Assembly (NCBI GenBank): GCA_009773205.1
Contig: WPAE01000010.1
Span: 1 to 64,000 of the forward strand
Reading direction: 5' to 3'
Length of the DNA: 64,000 bases
Source: Ignavibacteria bacterium
GTDB taxonomy: Bacteria > Bacteroidota > Ignavibacteria > Ignavibacteriales > Melioribacteraceae
Under the pieces are notes generated by a model. It was not told where the DNA came from. It searched no databases and saw nothing but the letters and a program-made list of their open reading frames with translations. The position numbers and the translations under genes are program-made. Within the stretch, counting starts at the first letter, position 1. Every line of letters begins with the position of its first letter. Shown piece by piece: positions 36,301-43,003 of this stretch.

Positions 36301-36994
36301 ATTGCGATCAAATGGAAACCAACTTTTTGTTGGTGGTGGATTTAATAGCGCTGGAACTGTTTTAGCCAAAAATATCGCTATATGGGATGGATTAAATTGG
36401 TCACCATTAGGAAGTGGCTCGGATCTTAGCGTTAAGGCACTTAATGTAATAAATAATGTTGTCTACGCTGGTGGCAATTTTTATCATGCAGGTGGTTTAT
36501 CTGCATCAAGAATAGCTAAATGGGATGGGACAAATTGGTCTGCATTAGGAAGTGGTGTTTCAGGAAACTCAGGAGGCTCTGTAAATGCAATTGCAAATAT
36601 TGGTTCAGAAATATTTGCTGGCGGGTCATTCTCAGCAGCCGGAAATTCAAGCGCAAACAACATTGCTAAATTCTCGTGCACAGGTACGCTAACTTCTATT
36701 GATGACGGAGTATCAGATAATGAATTGCCTAAGCAATTTCAGCTTTCGCAGAATTATCCTAATCCGTTTAATCCAACAACTACAATCAAGTATAATTTAC
36801 CGAACGCCGGCTTAGTAAAAATTACTATTTACGATATTCTTGGAAGAGAGGTAAGAGTATTAGTCAATGAAGAGAAAAATCCAGGAGTATATGAAGTTAA
36901 ATTCGATGCAAAAAATTTGGCAAGCGGTGTTTATATATACACAGTTAAGGCAAATAGCTTCTTTTCTTCTAAGAAAATGCTGCTAACTAAGTAA
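30380..36994 (+). CDS. Giant SdrD_B-domain surface protein with LamG, propeller and sorting domain
   Basis: The 2,204-residue secreted protein has a signal peptide (1-22); an N-terminal beta domain (to 205); three SdrD_B-like domains (about 210-510); a laminin-B-like domain (about 514-700); seven more SdrD_B domains (704-1430); a LamG/concanavalin domain (1434-1660, FDGIDDYVEV, ILDEIELFNRVLT); an eleventh SdrD_B domain; seven units of the WNGTSWSALGSG type (1772-2105), probably a seven-bladed propeller; and a C-terminal sorting domain (QLSQNYPNPFNPTTTIKYNL..., 2116-2204) that directs type IX-like export. Each SdrD_B domain has a DxNGDGxxD calcium-type loop. Likely an adhesin or surface-layer stalk; ligand unknown. 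Confidence 0.9.
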   Translation: MKKIYISASAIFFFFALTNLIAQSALATWPLTSNQNPNTPSGNIQASAQTIGAGSGTYILSIFNPYVANGQRLWTGNQGTGWIAGLPDYTRYIQFDASPTSGNNFTVQNVSFQYSDNPLGTDFNIIKAEVWYSTNDWNSKTQLHTSPLNYLNTSVQTFSKSLNVQVLNGQTFSVRIYPYTLNGGLAMTPSFATHRNVHIEGVTSPAVTTGSICGMKFNDLNGNGRKDSGEQGLSGVTINLSMGAVNRTVTTGADGSYCFNDLPAGTYILSESPISGWSQTYPTNPSTHTVVLAAGQNVLNVDFGNNKKLGSISGIKFNDLNGTGDQQVPAEAGLPNWIINLTGPVTLSATTDANGYYQFNNLPAGTYTITETNQSGWQQIYPSSPGSYVVILAEGETIVGKNFANRQILSSICGMKFNDLNGNRINDNEPGLSGWVIELKYNGPNGVVTLRDTTDSRGNYCFNNLPFGTYTLTEVNKSGWTQTTPASPGSYTVIINQEVNLIGKDFGNKEVVNPNCTDFENNSLGGWQANNISTSFHQNGSNTYIQTTDKAGVSTFFTTSAPFVGNWTSLFANGCGSLCFDINFIYGGDVYNGVTPPQTLTPYIALEGAGFKASFVANQSVSVGGGWRTYCAPLSFLNSDGTLPSNSDGYWIMTAGTASDWNTLLTNVTKVRLLADPTSFQGEKIGYDNICLKNTGDCNSPSRTGSICGFKILDKNGDGIRDSNEDVIPYWEITLTNGTISRTTTTNANGQYCFENLPAGTYTVSEEQRTGYRQVFPPTPGVHTITLLPGENKTNINFSNVEDISIRLGSICGIKYHDKNGNGKQDLPDDIGLPGWTFQLTGASNQTVVTDLNGNFCFTNLKAGSYTIKEVIQDGWEPTFPNNTGIINVTLAEGQNLEGIFFGNKEKLGSICGFKYNDLNNNGTWDFGEPKLPNWEITLSSYQNNYTGQGGSGNSLTLLTTVRTDQNGSYCFTNIRQGNYRVGEIQQNGWTQTEPSKFAHEINIKPGQKIEGLNFGNKVDINLRVGSICGIKFNDKNANGQQDPGELGIPGWSISIVGLVDRTVVTDKEGKFCFDNLPPGEYKVGEEFRSLWRQTKPSTNFYIIQLASGQNITDLQFGNTQDDKVQLGSICGTKFNDKNRDGRKGDGELGIAKWTIYLEGPMNLAAITDENGNFCFYGLIPGTYTVREKNETGWRQTKPSSITYTLEVGNGTNLTGIDFGNAQDPTVTLGSICGFKFNDLNGDGIKQDNEPVIPNWTIVLSGTMNLTTRTDARGKFCFDNLTFGRYTLSEEHKDKWKQTAPSTGSFTIELSEDNSRPDTFYFGNKEDIAIRNGSICGMKYLDKNGDGKKDLTEPGIDDWQINISGPVDRSIKTNREGKYCFENLPPGTYIIKEEPRADWVQKEPTSPNFYTVVLTSGQNLDGYYFGNKYEPKPGCVNPPSGMVAWWHLDFTARDARQDIAGYNNFGNMVNGPLQVAGKVLGALQFDGIDDYVEVADHSELNFGTGDFSFDAWIKTDAKTGVKVLVDKRKSYNRGYSFFLNDGYLSLQLADGSGFFGYTNYASPVFVADGNWHHIAVTVSRKSRQGILFYLDGVSTQFGDPTTHPATLTNTDNLRIGKNSSAGSNDPIGTFKGILDEIELFNRVLTQAEIVSIFNAGSAGKCKPSSQGGSVSGSVWHDLNNNGVKDPGEVSLTQWPVLLNGASVFQTETDNNGDFHFTDLKPGTYTLTAIALNGWSVVKPSKGTITFDMAQELTIDKLDFGLINDPCLTGSKNWHQLGNGVDGTVNALAVMDNDIYVGGTFSTASGVTGTNHIAKWNGTSWSALGSGLNGPVSSLLVVGNELYVGGTFTLAGNVSVNNIAKWNGTSWSALGSGTNSSVVALVEMNGNIYAGGLFTSAGGISANRIAKWNGTSWSALGSGTNSYVAALAVMNGNLYAGGYFSTAGGVSVNLIAKWDGSSWSSLQTGITSNSSAVFTLRSNGNQLFVGGGFNSAGTVLAKNIAIWDGLNWSPLGSGSDLSVKALNVINNVVYAGGNFYHAGGLSASRIAKWDGTNWSALGSGVSGNSGGSVNAIANIGSEIFAGGSFSAAGNSSANNIAKFSCTGTLTSIDDGVSDNELPKQFQLSQNYPNPFNPTTTIKYNLPNAGLVKITIYDILGREVRVLVNEEKNPGVYEVKFDAKNLASGVYIYTVKANSFFSSKKMLLTK

Positions 36995-37319
36995 ATAGTA
37001 TTAAGTAGTTAGTAGTTAGCTATTAGAAAGATATTGAAAGCCCCGGAACTAAACAGCCGGGGCTTTTTTATTAACAGATTAATGCTTTCTTCGTTTTATG
37101 TATAGATACCATTCCCGCCATAAAAAGGCTTAAAAGTTTACAGTGTTCTAAATTCAAGATATTCTATTTCCAACTGAAGCGTTACACTTTCGTTAAAAAA
37201 ATTTGAAGAAAACTTTTTGCTCATATTTGTTTGATGACATGTGAAATTCTTTACAGTTAGATTTTATTCTACACGTAAATCAAATATATTTAGATAAAGA
37301 AAAATCTTGAGGGAGTGTT
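36995..37319. other. Intergenic gap of 325 bases before galE
   Basis: Besides the terminator at 37037-37066 I see no gene. The last 150 bases are AT-rich and probably carry the galE promoter, but no clear TAnnTTTG element is evident. Confidence 0.5.
37037..37066 (+). terminator. Hairpin terminator after the giant surface protein
   Basis: Perfect 10-base arms AAAGCCCCGG and CCGGGGCTTT flank a 10-base loop, followed by a T run. Confidence 0.9.
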
Positions 37320-38294
37320 TTGAAAATACTCGTTACGGGCGGAGCAGGTTATATCGGTTCACACTTTTCAAAGTATCTAATTGAAAATAAACATAAAGTT
37401 TGCGTATTAGATAATTTAAGCAGAGGTCATCAAGAAGCTGTTCCAAAGTATGCGGAGTTTGTTAAGGCAGATCTGCTTAATCCGGAAAGTTTAAACATTG
37501 CTGTCAAATCTTTTCAGCCGGAAGCGGTTGTTCATTTTGCTGCTTTTGCCTACGTAGGAGAGTCTGTTCAAAAACCAGAAATGTATTATTTGAATAATGT
37601 TGTAGGAAGCTACAATCTTATTAGAGCCTGTGTTGAAAGCGGAGTAAAGAATTTTGTCTTTTCATCTACTTGTTCTATATATGGCAATCCAGCTAAAGTA
37701 CCAATCTCCGAAGAGCAGCTCTCTAACCCGATAAATCCTTACGCAAACACAAAGCTAATTATAGAAACTCTGCTTCGTGATTTTGAAGCAGCACATGGTA
37801 TTAAAAATGTTTGTCTCCGCTATTTTAATGCTGCCGGCGCAGATCCAAACTCTGAAATTGGTGAAAGCCATAATCCGGAATCTCATTTAATTCCTTTGGT
37901 AATTTACACGGCGCAAAAAATGCGGGAGAAGATTTTAGTATTTGGAAACGATTACGAAACTCCTGATGGAACATGTATTAGAGATTATATTCATGTTAAT
38001 GATTTAGCAGATGCACACTTGAGGGCATTGAATTATTTAGTTGATGGTGGAGATTCTACAATAGTTAATCTTGGAACTGGTAATGGGAACTCCGTCTTAG
38101 AAATAATCGAAAGGACGAAAAGGATTACCGGGAAAGAAATTGCGATAGAACTTGTTGGACGGCGCGCCGGTGATCCTGCAATTCTTGTTGCAGATAATAA
38201 AAAAGCGCAAACTGTTCTTGACTGGAAACCCAAATTTGGAATTGATGAAATTATTCAAACGGCTTGCGATTGGCATCAGGACCCAAAATTTTAG
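37320..38294 (+). CDS. galE: UDP-glucose 4-epimerase
   Basis: GalE interconverts UDP-glucose and UDP-galactose (or their N-acetyl forms) using bound NAD. The 324-residue protein has the Rossmann motif GGAGYIGSH at residues 7-15, the catalytic serine region SSTCSIYG near 117 and YANTK (YxxxK) near 141, and CIRDYIHVNDLADAH. The start is TTG, with GGGAG upstream. It begins a three-gene sugar-nucleotide run (galE, rfbC, ugd) with gaps of only 7-8 bases, typical of envelope polysaccharide loci. Confidence 0.93.
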   Translation: MKILVTGGAGYIGSHFSKYLIENKHKVCVLDNLSRGHQEAVPKYAEFVKADLLNPESLNIAVKSFQPEAVVHFAAFAYVGESVQKPEMYYLNNVVGSYNLIRACVESGVKNFVFSSTCSIYGNPAKVPISEEQLSNPINPYANTKLIIETLLRDFEAAHGIKNVCLRYFNAAGADPNSEIGESHNPESHLIPLVIYTAQKMREKILVFGNDYETPDGTCIRDYIHVNDLADAHLRALNYLVDGGDSTIVNLGTGNGNSVLEIIERTKRITGKEIAIELVGRRAGDPAILVADNKKAQTVLDWKPKFGIDEIIQTACDWHQDPKF

Positions 38295-38302
38295 GAGTAT
38301 AA

Positions 38303-38860
38303 ATGAATTTTGAAAAAGTTTATATAGATGGTTTGTTGGTTGTATCTCCGGAAGTTTTTCCAGATGAACGGGGATATTTTTTCGAGTCGTTTAATAAAGA
38401 GAAATACAAAACAGGCGGAATTGATTTTTCCTTTGTTCAAGATAATTTGAGTAAGTCGAAAAAGGGTACGGTGCGAGGCTTACATTATCAAGTTGGAGAT
38501 TTTGAACAAGGAAAACTTTGCAGTGTAATAGTAGGAAAAGTTTTAGACATAGCTGTTGATATTCGTTTCGGCTCTCCAACTTTTGGAATGTATTATTCTT
38601 CAGAGCTAAGTGAAGAAAACAAAAAGCAGCTTTGGATTCCGCCCGGTTTTGCACACGGTTTTTCTGTACTCAGCCAAGAAGCAATATTTAGTTACAAATG
38701 CACAAACGTTTATAGCAAACTAAACGAACGCTCGATAATCTTTAACGATGAAATACTAAAAATAGATTGGCAGGTAGAAACACACATAGTTTCATCAAAA
38801 GATTTACTTGCTAAAAAGTTTTCGGAAATTGAACAAGATTTTACATATAAACCAGAATGA
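38303..38860 (+). CDS. rfbC: dTDP-4-dehydrorhamnose 3,5-epimerase
   Basis: The 185-residue cupin enzyme acts in dTDP-L-rhamnose synthesis. It has DERGYFFESFNKEKY near 22, the catalytic histidine in GTVRGLHYQ near 60, DIRFGSPTFG and WIPPGFAHGFSVLS near 112. Standard length. The other rhamnose genes (rfbA, rfbB, rfbD) are not present here. It follows galE by 8 bases. Confidence 0.93.
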   Translation: MNFEKVYIDGLLVVSPEVFPDERGYFFESFNKEKYKTGGIDFSFVQDNLSKSKKGTVRGLHYQVGDFEQGKLCSVIVGKVLDIAVDIRFGSPTFGMYYSSELSEENKKQLWIPPGFAHGFSVLSQEAIFSYKCTNVYSKLNERSIIFNDEILKIDWQVETHIVSSKDLLAKKFSEIEQDFTYKPE

Positions 38861-38867
38861 GGAACAA

Positions 38868-40196
38868 ATGAAATTATCGGTAATAGGAACAGGCTATGTT
38901 GGTTTAGTAAGCGGAACATGCTTTGCAGAAATGGGAAACAATGTTATTTGTGTTGATAACGATGAGAATAAACTAAAAAAACTAAAAGCCGGCGAAGTGC
39001 CCATTTATGAACCGGGCTTAGATATTTTATTTCACCGAAACATTGAAAAGAAGAGATTAGAATTTACAGACGATCTAAAAAAAACAGTAAATGAAACAGA
39101 TGTAATTTTTCTTTGCCTGCCAACTCCGCAAGGTGAAGATGGCTCGGCAGATTTGAAATATGTCTTTGCAGTTGCTAAATCTATTGGCGCAATACTTAAA
39201 GAAGCAGGCGATAAGGATTTTAAAGTGATTGTAAATAAAAGTACTGTTCCGGTTGGAACAAGCCGTTCCGTTACAGAAATTCTTAAGAAGCAAGGCATTA
39301 AAAATTTTGATGTTGTTTCTAATCCCGAGTTTTTACGCGAAGGTTATGCTGTTGATGATTTTATGAAACCCGATAGAGTAGTTGTAGGCGCCCTAAATGA
39401 AAAGTCGTTCGAAGTTATGCGAGCATTGTATGAGCCGTTTGTAAGGCAAGGCAATCCAATTTACGAAATGGAACCGGAAAGCTCTGAGATTACTAAGTAT
39501 GCCTCAAACTCTTATTTGGCAATGAGAATTACTTTTATGAATGAATTAGCAAACTTCTGCGAAAGAGTTGGTGCCAATGTTGATATGGTGCGCAAAGGAA
39601 TGGGTGCAGATACCAGAATTGGCAAACGTTTTCTGTTTCCCGGTATTGGTTACGGCGGTTCTTGTTTTCCAAAAGATGTTAATGCTTTGATAAAAACCGC
39701 AGATGATTACGAATCTCCAATGCGTATCTTAAAAGTGGTTGATGATATTAATAAAGCCCAAAAACTGATTCTTGTAAAGAAAGTTTTACAGCAATTTGAT
39801 ATGGAGATTAAAGGAAAGAAGTTTGCAATTTGGGGATTAGCATTTAAGCCAAACACGGACGATATGAGAGAAGCTCCGTCAATATATATTATTAGAGAAT
39901 TAGTAAGATTAGGAGCCAAAGTAACCGCTTACGATCCTGCTGCAATTGAAAACACAAAATTTTATTTGAAAAATAGTTTGGAGTACGGCGAAGACCAATA
40001 TGGTATATTGAAAGATGCAGATGCTCTGCTTGTGCTTACAGAATGGAACGAATTCAGAAATCCCGATTTTGAAAAAATTTCATCATTGCTCAATAGTAAA
40101 ATTATCTTTGATGGCAGAAATGTTTATGATGTAAATAAGATGGAAGAACTCGGGTTTACTTATCACAGCATCGGAAGAAAAACAATTATTACCTAA
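38868..40196 (+). CDS. ugd: UDP-glucose 6-dehydrogenase
   Basis: This enzyme oxidises UDP-glucose to UDP-glucuronate for exopolysaccharide. The 442-residue protein opens with KLSVIGTGYVGLVSGTCFAE, has NKSTVPVGTS near 125, NPEFLREG near 158 and the catalytic cysteine in GYGGSCFPKDV near 260. I chose the ATG at 38868, behind GAGGAA, over an upstream start inside rfbC. It is the last gene of the sugar-nucleotide run. Confidence 0.95.
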   Translation: MKLSVIGTGYVGLVSGTCFAEMGNNVICVDNDENKLKKLKAGEVPIYEPGLDILFHRNIEKKRLEFTDDLKKTVNETDVIFLCLPTPQGEDGSADLKYVFAVAKSIGAILKEAGDKDFKVIVNKSTVPVGTSRSVTEILKKQGIKNFDVVSNPEFLREGYAVDDFMKPDRVVVGALNEKSFEVMRALYEPFVRQGNPIYEMEPESSEITKYASNSYLAMRITFMNELANFCERVGANVDMVRKGMGADTRIGKRFLFPGIGYGGSCFPKDVNALIKTADDYESPMRILKVVDDINKAQKLILVKKVLQQFDMEIKGKKFAIWGLAFKPNTDDMREAPSIYIIRELVRLGAKVTAYDPAAIENTKFYLKNSLEYGEDQYGILKDADALLVLTEWNEFRNPDFEKISSLLNSKIIFDGRNVYDVNKMEELGFTYHSIGRKTIIT

Positions 40197-40740
40197 ACTT
40201 CTAAAACAAAGTGAGAGCTAAAGCACTCATGCCTCACGCAATATTTCAAGAGCATTAATTGTCTATTAAAATTATAACAGGCACATTAAAAGATGTTTTT
40301 ATTCTCGATATTATTTTTTAGCAAGCACATCCGTGGTTCTTGGACGAATCTCTCCCCAAAACGATCTTGTTGAATTTTATTTTAGATTAACTTTGTTTGT
40401 TTTACTTACTTCATGTTTTGTTCATTGCAGCACCCACCAATTAATAGAGTTTCTGCAAAATAGTACCTGGTTAAGACTAAGAGAAACAGTAAAATGAAAA
40501 AGAGATCACTACTAACCTCTAATTTTTTTCAAAAACGATAAATCGCTTGTTTTTACTATCGTTTAATCGTTTTAACAGATAGATGAGGTGGCTTAATCAA
40601 ATCAAAAAAAATGGAACCTGCCTGCGGCAGGCGCAGATTTTTATGACCCCGAGCATTCGGGGTGATTTTCGCTGATAATCAAACCTTAACAAATCATAAT
40701 AATCAGTCTTGTCAGTGTTCTATTTTTTAGTCGGTTAGTA
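40197..40740. other. Gene-free stretch with small hairpins upstream of a transposase wreck
   Basis: No coding frame is supported. Hairpins are CCTGCC-TGC-GGCAGG near 40618-40632 and ACCCCGA-GCAT-TCGGGGT near 40645-40662. It probably replaced or followed further polysaccharide genes after insertion of a mobile element. Confidence 0.5.
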
Positions 40741-41234
40741 GTGAAAATTTTTATAATAGATGCCACAGAACAACAAATACAAATGGCAAAGAAACAGCAA
40801 AAGAAATTCTACTCAGGAAATAAGAAAAAGCATACTATCAAAAATCAACTGACTGTAACTGCAACCGGAAAGATATTAACTGTAAGTCGTTCTGTTGGGG
40901 GTAAACATGACAAAAAACTATATGATGAATCTCATTTAGCATATGGAGCAAATACAAAACCAATTTCAGATTTGGGTTACTATGGATTTAAAGGGATAGC
41001 TATGCCCAATAAGAAACCTAAAGGGAAGGGATTAACACTAGAACAGAAACAATTTAACAGAGAGTTGTTGGACCTGTCCCGTGTATTTTACGGGAAAAGC
41101 GAATAAAAGTAGAGCGCACAATTGGAAGAATGAAAGTATTTCAAATTCTTTCTCAAAGGTATCGTAATGATTTAAGTAAACATTCGCTTGTTTTTAAGAA
41201 CATTGCTGGATCACATAATTTGCTGTATGCCTAA
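40741..41234 (+). pseudogene. IS5-like transposase remnant, 5'-truncated and frameshifted
   Basis: The first frame reads FIIDATEQQIQMAKKQQKKFYSG, KKKHTIKNQ, VGGKHDKKLYDES, the DDE core of an IS5-family transposase, and stops at 41106. A second frame continues with KVERTIGRMKVF, LSQRYRND, IAGSHNLLYA to 41234, the matching C-terminus with its glutamate region. The N-terminal half is missing (a stop lies just upstream) and a frameshift falls near 41070-41105, where the inverted pair TCCCGT/ACGGGA occurs. The copy cannot transpose on its own. No terminal inverted repeats were identified. Confidence 0.8.
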
Positions 41235-41425
41235 AATTAAAACAGCTAAAGTGCTCTAACGCGTTGTTTTGTATAGCTTATTTAGCAGAGACCTCAATGT
41301 TTGGCTTGTAGAAAACCTGGTTAGCTTTTCTAATTTTACTTACGTGGAGAAGCGGGAGTGTAAATATTACAGTTTAGGCAATGCAAAATTGGCTAAGAAA
41401 TATTTTTACGATAAATTTGCCAGCC

Positions 41426-42058
41426 ATGATTGAAAGTTATAAACATATTATATGGGATTGGAACGGTACAATATTAGACGATGTAGATTTGTGTGTCGAG
41501 CTAATCAACGGGCTTTTAATAGAGCGAAATATTAATTCAATTTCTAAAGATGAGTACAAAAACATTTTCACTATTCCTGTTAAAAACTACTACTCTGCAA
41601 TCGGTTTTGATTTTGAAAAAGAATCCTTTGAAATAGTTGGAAAGAAATGGATAGATGAATATGAACGAAGAAAGTTTGAATGTAAAACTTATCAAGGCGT
41701 AATTGAATTGATGAAGAAAATAAACGGTTTAGGAATTGGACAATCAATTCTTTCGGCATACAACCAGAACACTTTAGATGAAATGACAAAGCATTTTGGT
41801 TTGACAGACTATTTCTCTCATATAGTTGGTCTCGATAATGTTTACGCTGCGGGTAAACTTCATCTGGGGCAGCAATTAATTAAAATACTTGGTAACGGAA
41901 AAGGTGAGACATTGATGATTGGCGATACCGAGCATGATTACGAAGTTGCAGCCGAAATTGGCGCTGATTGCATTTTGCTTTCGAACGGGCATTACGAAAA
42001 AAAACGTTTGGTAAAATTAGGCGTACCGGTTTTAGATTCAATAATCGAGCTGCTCTAA
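41426..42058 (+). CDS. HAD-superfamily phosphatase, phosphoglycolate phosphatase-like
   Basis: The 210-residue protein has the HAD nucleophile motif IWDWNGTILDD at residues 8-18, motif II serine in SILSAYN near 105, a lysine in AGKLHLG, and motif IV MIGDTEHDYEVA near 165. The cap is alpha-helical, as in Gph-like enzymes. I chose the ATG at 41426 over one 45 bases upstream because HAD motif I normally lies within 15 residues of the start. The substrate is not predictable. The repeat A copy 1 begins one base after its stop. Confidence 0.85.
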   Translation: MIESYKHIIWDWNGTILDDVDLCVELINGLLIERNINSISKDEYKNIFTIPVKNYYSAIGFDFEKESFEIVGKKWIDEYERRKFECKTYQGVIELMKKINGLGIGQSILSAYNQNTLDEMTKHFGLTDYFSHIVGLDNVYAAGKLHLGQQLIKILGNGKGETLMIGDTEHDYEVAAEIGADCILLSNGHYEKKRLVKLGVPVLDSIIELL

Positions 42059-42059
42059 T

Positions 42060-42164
42060 TTAAGGGCACCTCTAAAAATATCAACTTCCTTTGTGAGCTT
42101 TGCTTTTTCTTTGCGAACTCCGCGTTAAAAAATTTAAAATACTAATTTTTAGAGGTGCCCTTAA
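42060..42164. repeat. Repeat A, copy 1 (105-bp MITE-like palindromic element)
   Basis: The ends are TTAAGGGCACCTCTAAAAAT and its near-perfect complement. It is the same length and largely the same sequence as 54850-54954 and 63457-63561. TTAA at each end may be a target duplication. It lies between convergent genes and supplies the last codons and stop of the M23 peptidase gene. Confidence 0.88.
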
Positions 42165-42963
42165 TATTTAGCAAACCTGCCGGATCTATTCTTTTATTAT
42201 GCCACTGCACTCCAAGGTGAAGATGCGGTCCGGTTGATCTTCCTGTTGAACCAATTTCTCCAATAAGTTCTCCTTTTTTGACTAACTGATTATTCTTAAC
42301 ATACAGTTTGCTAAGATGAAGATAAACACTGCTTAATCCTTGCCCGTGATCGAGAAGTACAAATGTTCCATTGAAGTAAAAATTTTCTTCTGCTAAACGG
42401 ACTATTCCATCTGTAATTGCATAAACAGGTGTTCCTTCTTTTCCGCCGAAGTCAATTCCGTTGTGTTCTTTTTTCTTTATACCATTTAGAATTCGTTGCC
42501 CGCCAAACACGGCAGTAATTCTAACGCTATCAACCGGAAGAGTAAAGCCCTCTTTGAAATAAGCTGTATTAACTCCTTGCATCTTAGTGCGGGCGTTTAT
42601 CATTTTGGCTGTTTCACTCTTTATTTGTTTTAAATAACGTTTGGGCGGAGAAACATATTTACTTGGAATAGTTAGGCTCTGCTTCTCGTATTCCATTTGT
42701 TCTAAAACGAAAGTAAAAACTTTTTCTGGTTGATTGCTTTGATTTACTCGTAGAGTAAAAATTCCTTTTGCGTCTTTATCAAAACCAAAAACAAATATTC
42801 CATCTTCATCAATAAGAAGCCTTTGCTTGTTCAAATAAGCAGAAGTAATATTTTCTCCTTTTGCAATAATTGTTGAAGCGGGCTTTGCTTCTCCAGAAAA
42901 GCTAATCTCTTGTGTGTAAGCTGTTGCAAACAAAGCAAAAAGTAAAAGAAATATCTTTTTCAA
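42142..42963 (-). CDS. M23-family cell-wall metallopeptidase, exported
   Basis: The 273-residue protein starts at TTG (preceded by GGAG) with a signal peptide (KKIFLLLFALFATAYT), has an Ig-like middle region and a C-terminal LytM/M23 domain with zinc ligands in EHNGIDFGG near 190 and GPHLHLGVQW near 253. M23 enzymes cut peptidoglycan cross-bridges, or act as envelope scaffolds. The last residues, KGTSKN plus stop, are encoded by the end of repeat A. An upstream start overlapping the TPR gene is possible but lacks a signal peptide. It follows the TPR-barrel gene by 40 bases. Confidence 0.88.
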   Translation of the reverse strand: MKKIFLLLFALFATAYTQEISFSGEAKPASTIIAKGENITSAYLNKQRLLIDEDGIFVFGFDKDAKGIFTLRVNQSNQPEKVFTFVLEQMEYEKQSLTIPSKYVSPPKRYLKQIKSETAKMINARTKMQGVNTAYFKEGFTLPVDSVRITAVFGGQRILNGIKKKEHNGIDFGGKEGTPVYAITDGIVRLAEENFYFNGTFVLLDHGQGLSSVYLHLSKLYVKNNQLVKKGELIGEIGSTGRSTGPHLHLGVQWHNKRIDPAGLLNIKGTSKN

Positions 42964-43003
42964 GAAGTCTCCGGCAAAAAAAATATTGTGTAATGAAACT
43001 TTA

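Noticed and set aside
31006..36690. A CRISPR-like array or several minus-strand genes within the giant gene
   Set aside because: The periodicity is about 300 bases (SdrD_B) and 140 bases (propeller) of protein-coding repeats with no spacers; minus-strand frames are shadows of a continuous plus-strand gene.
40197..40740. A missing polysaccharide gene after ugd
   Set aside because: No frame over 60 codons or recognisable motif is present; only small hairpins are seen.
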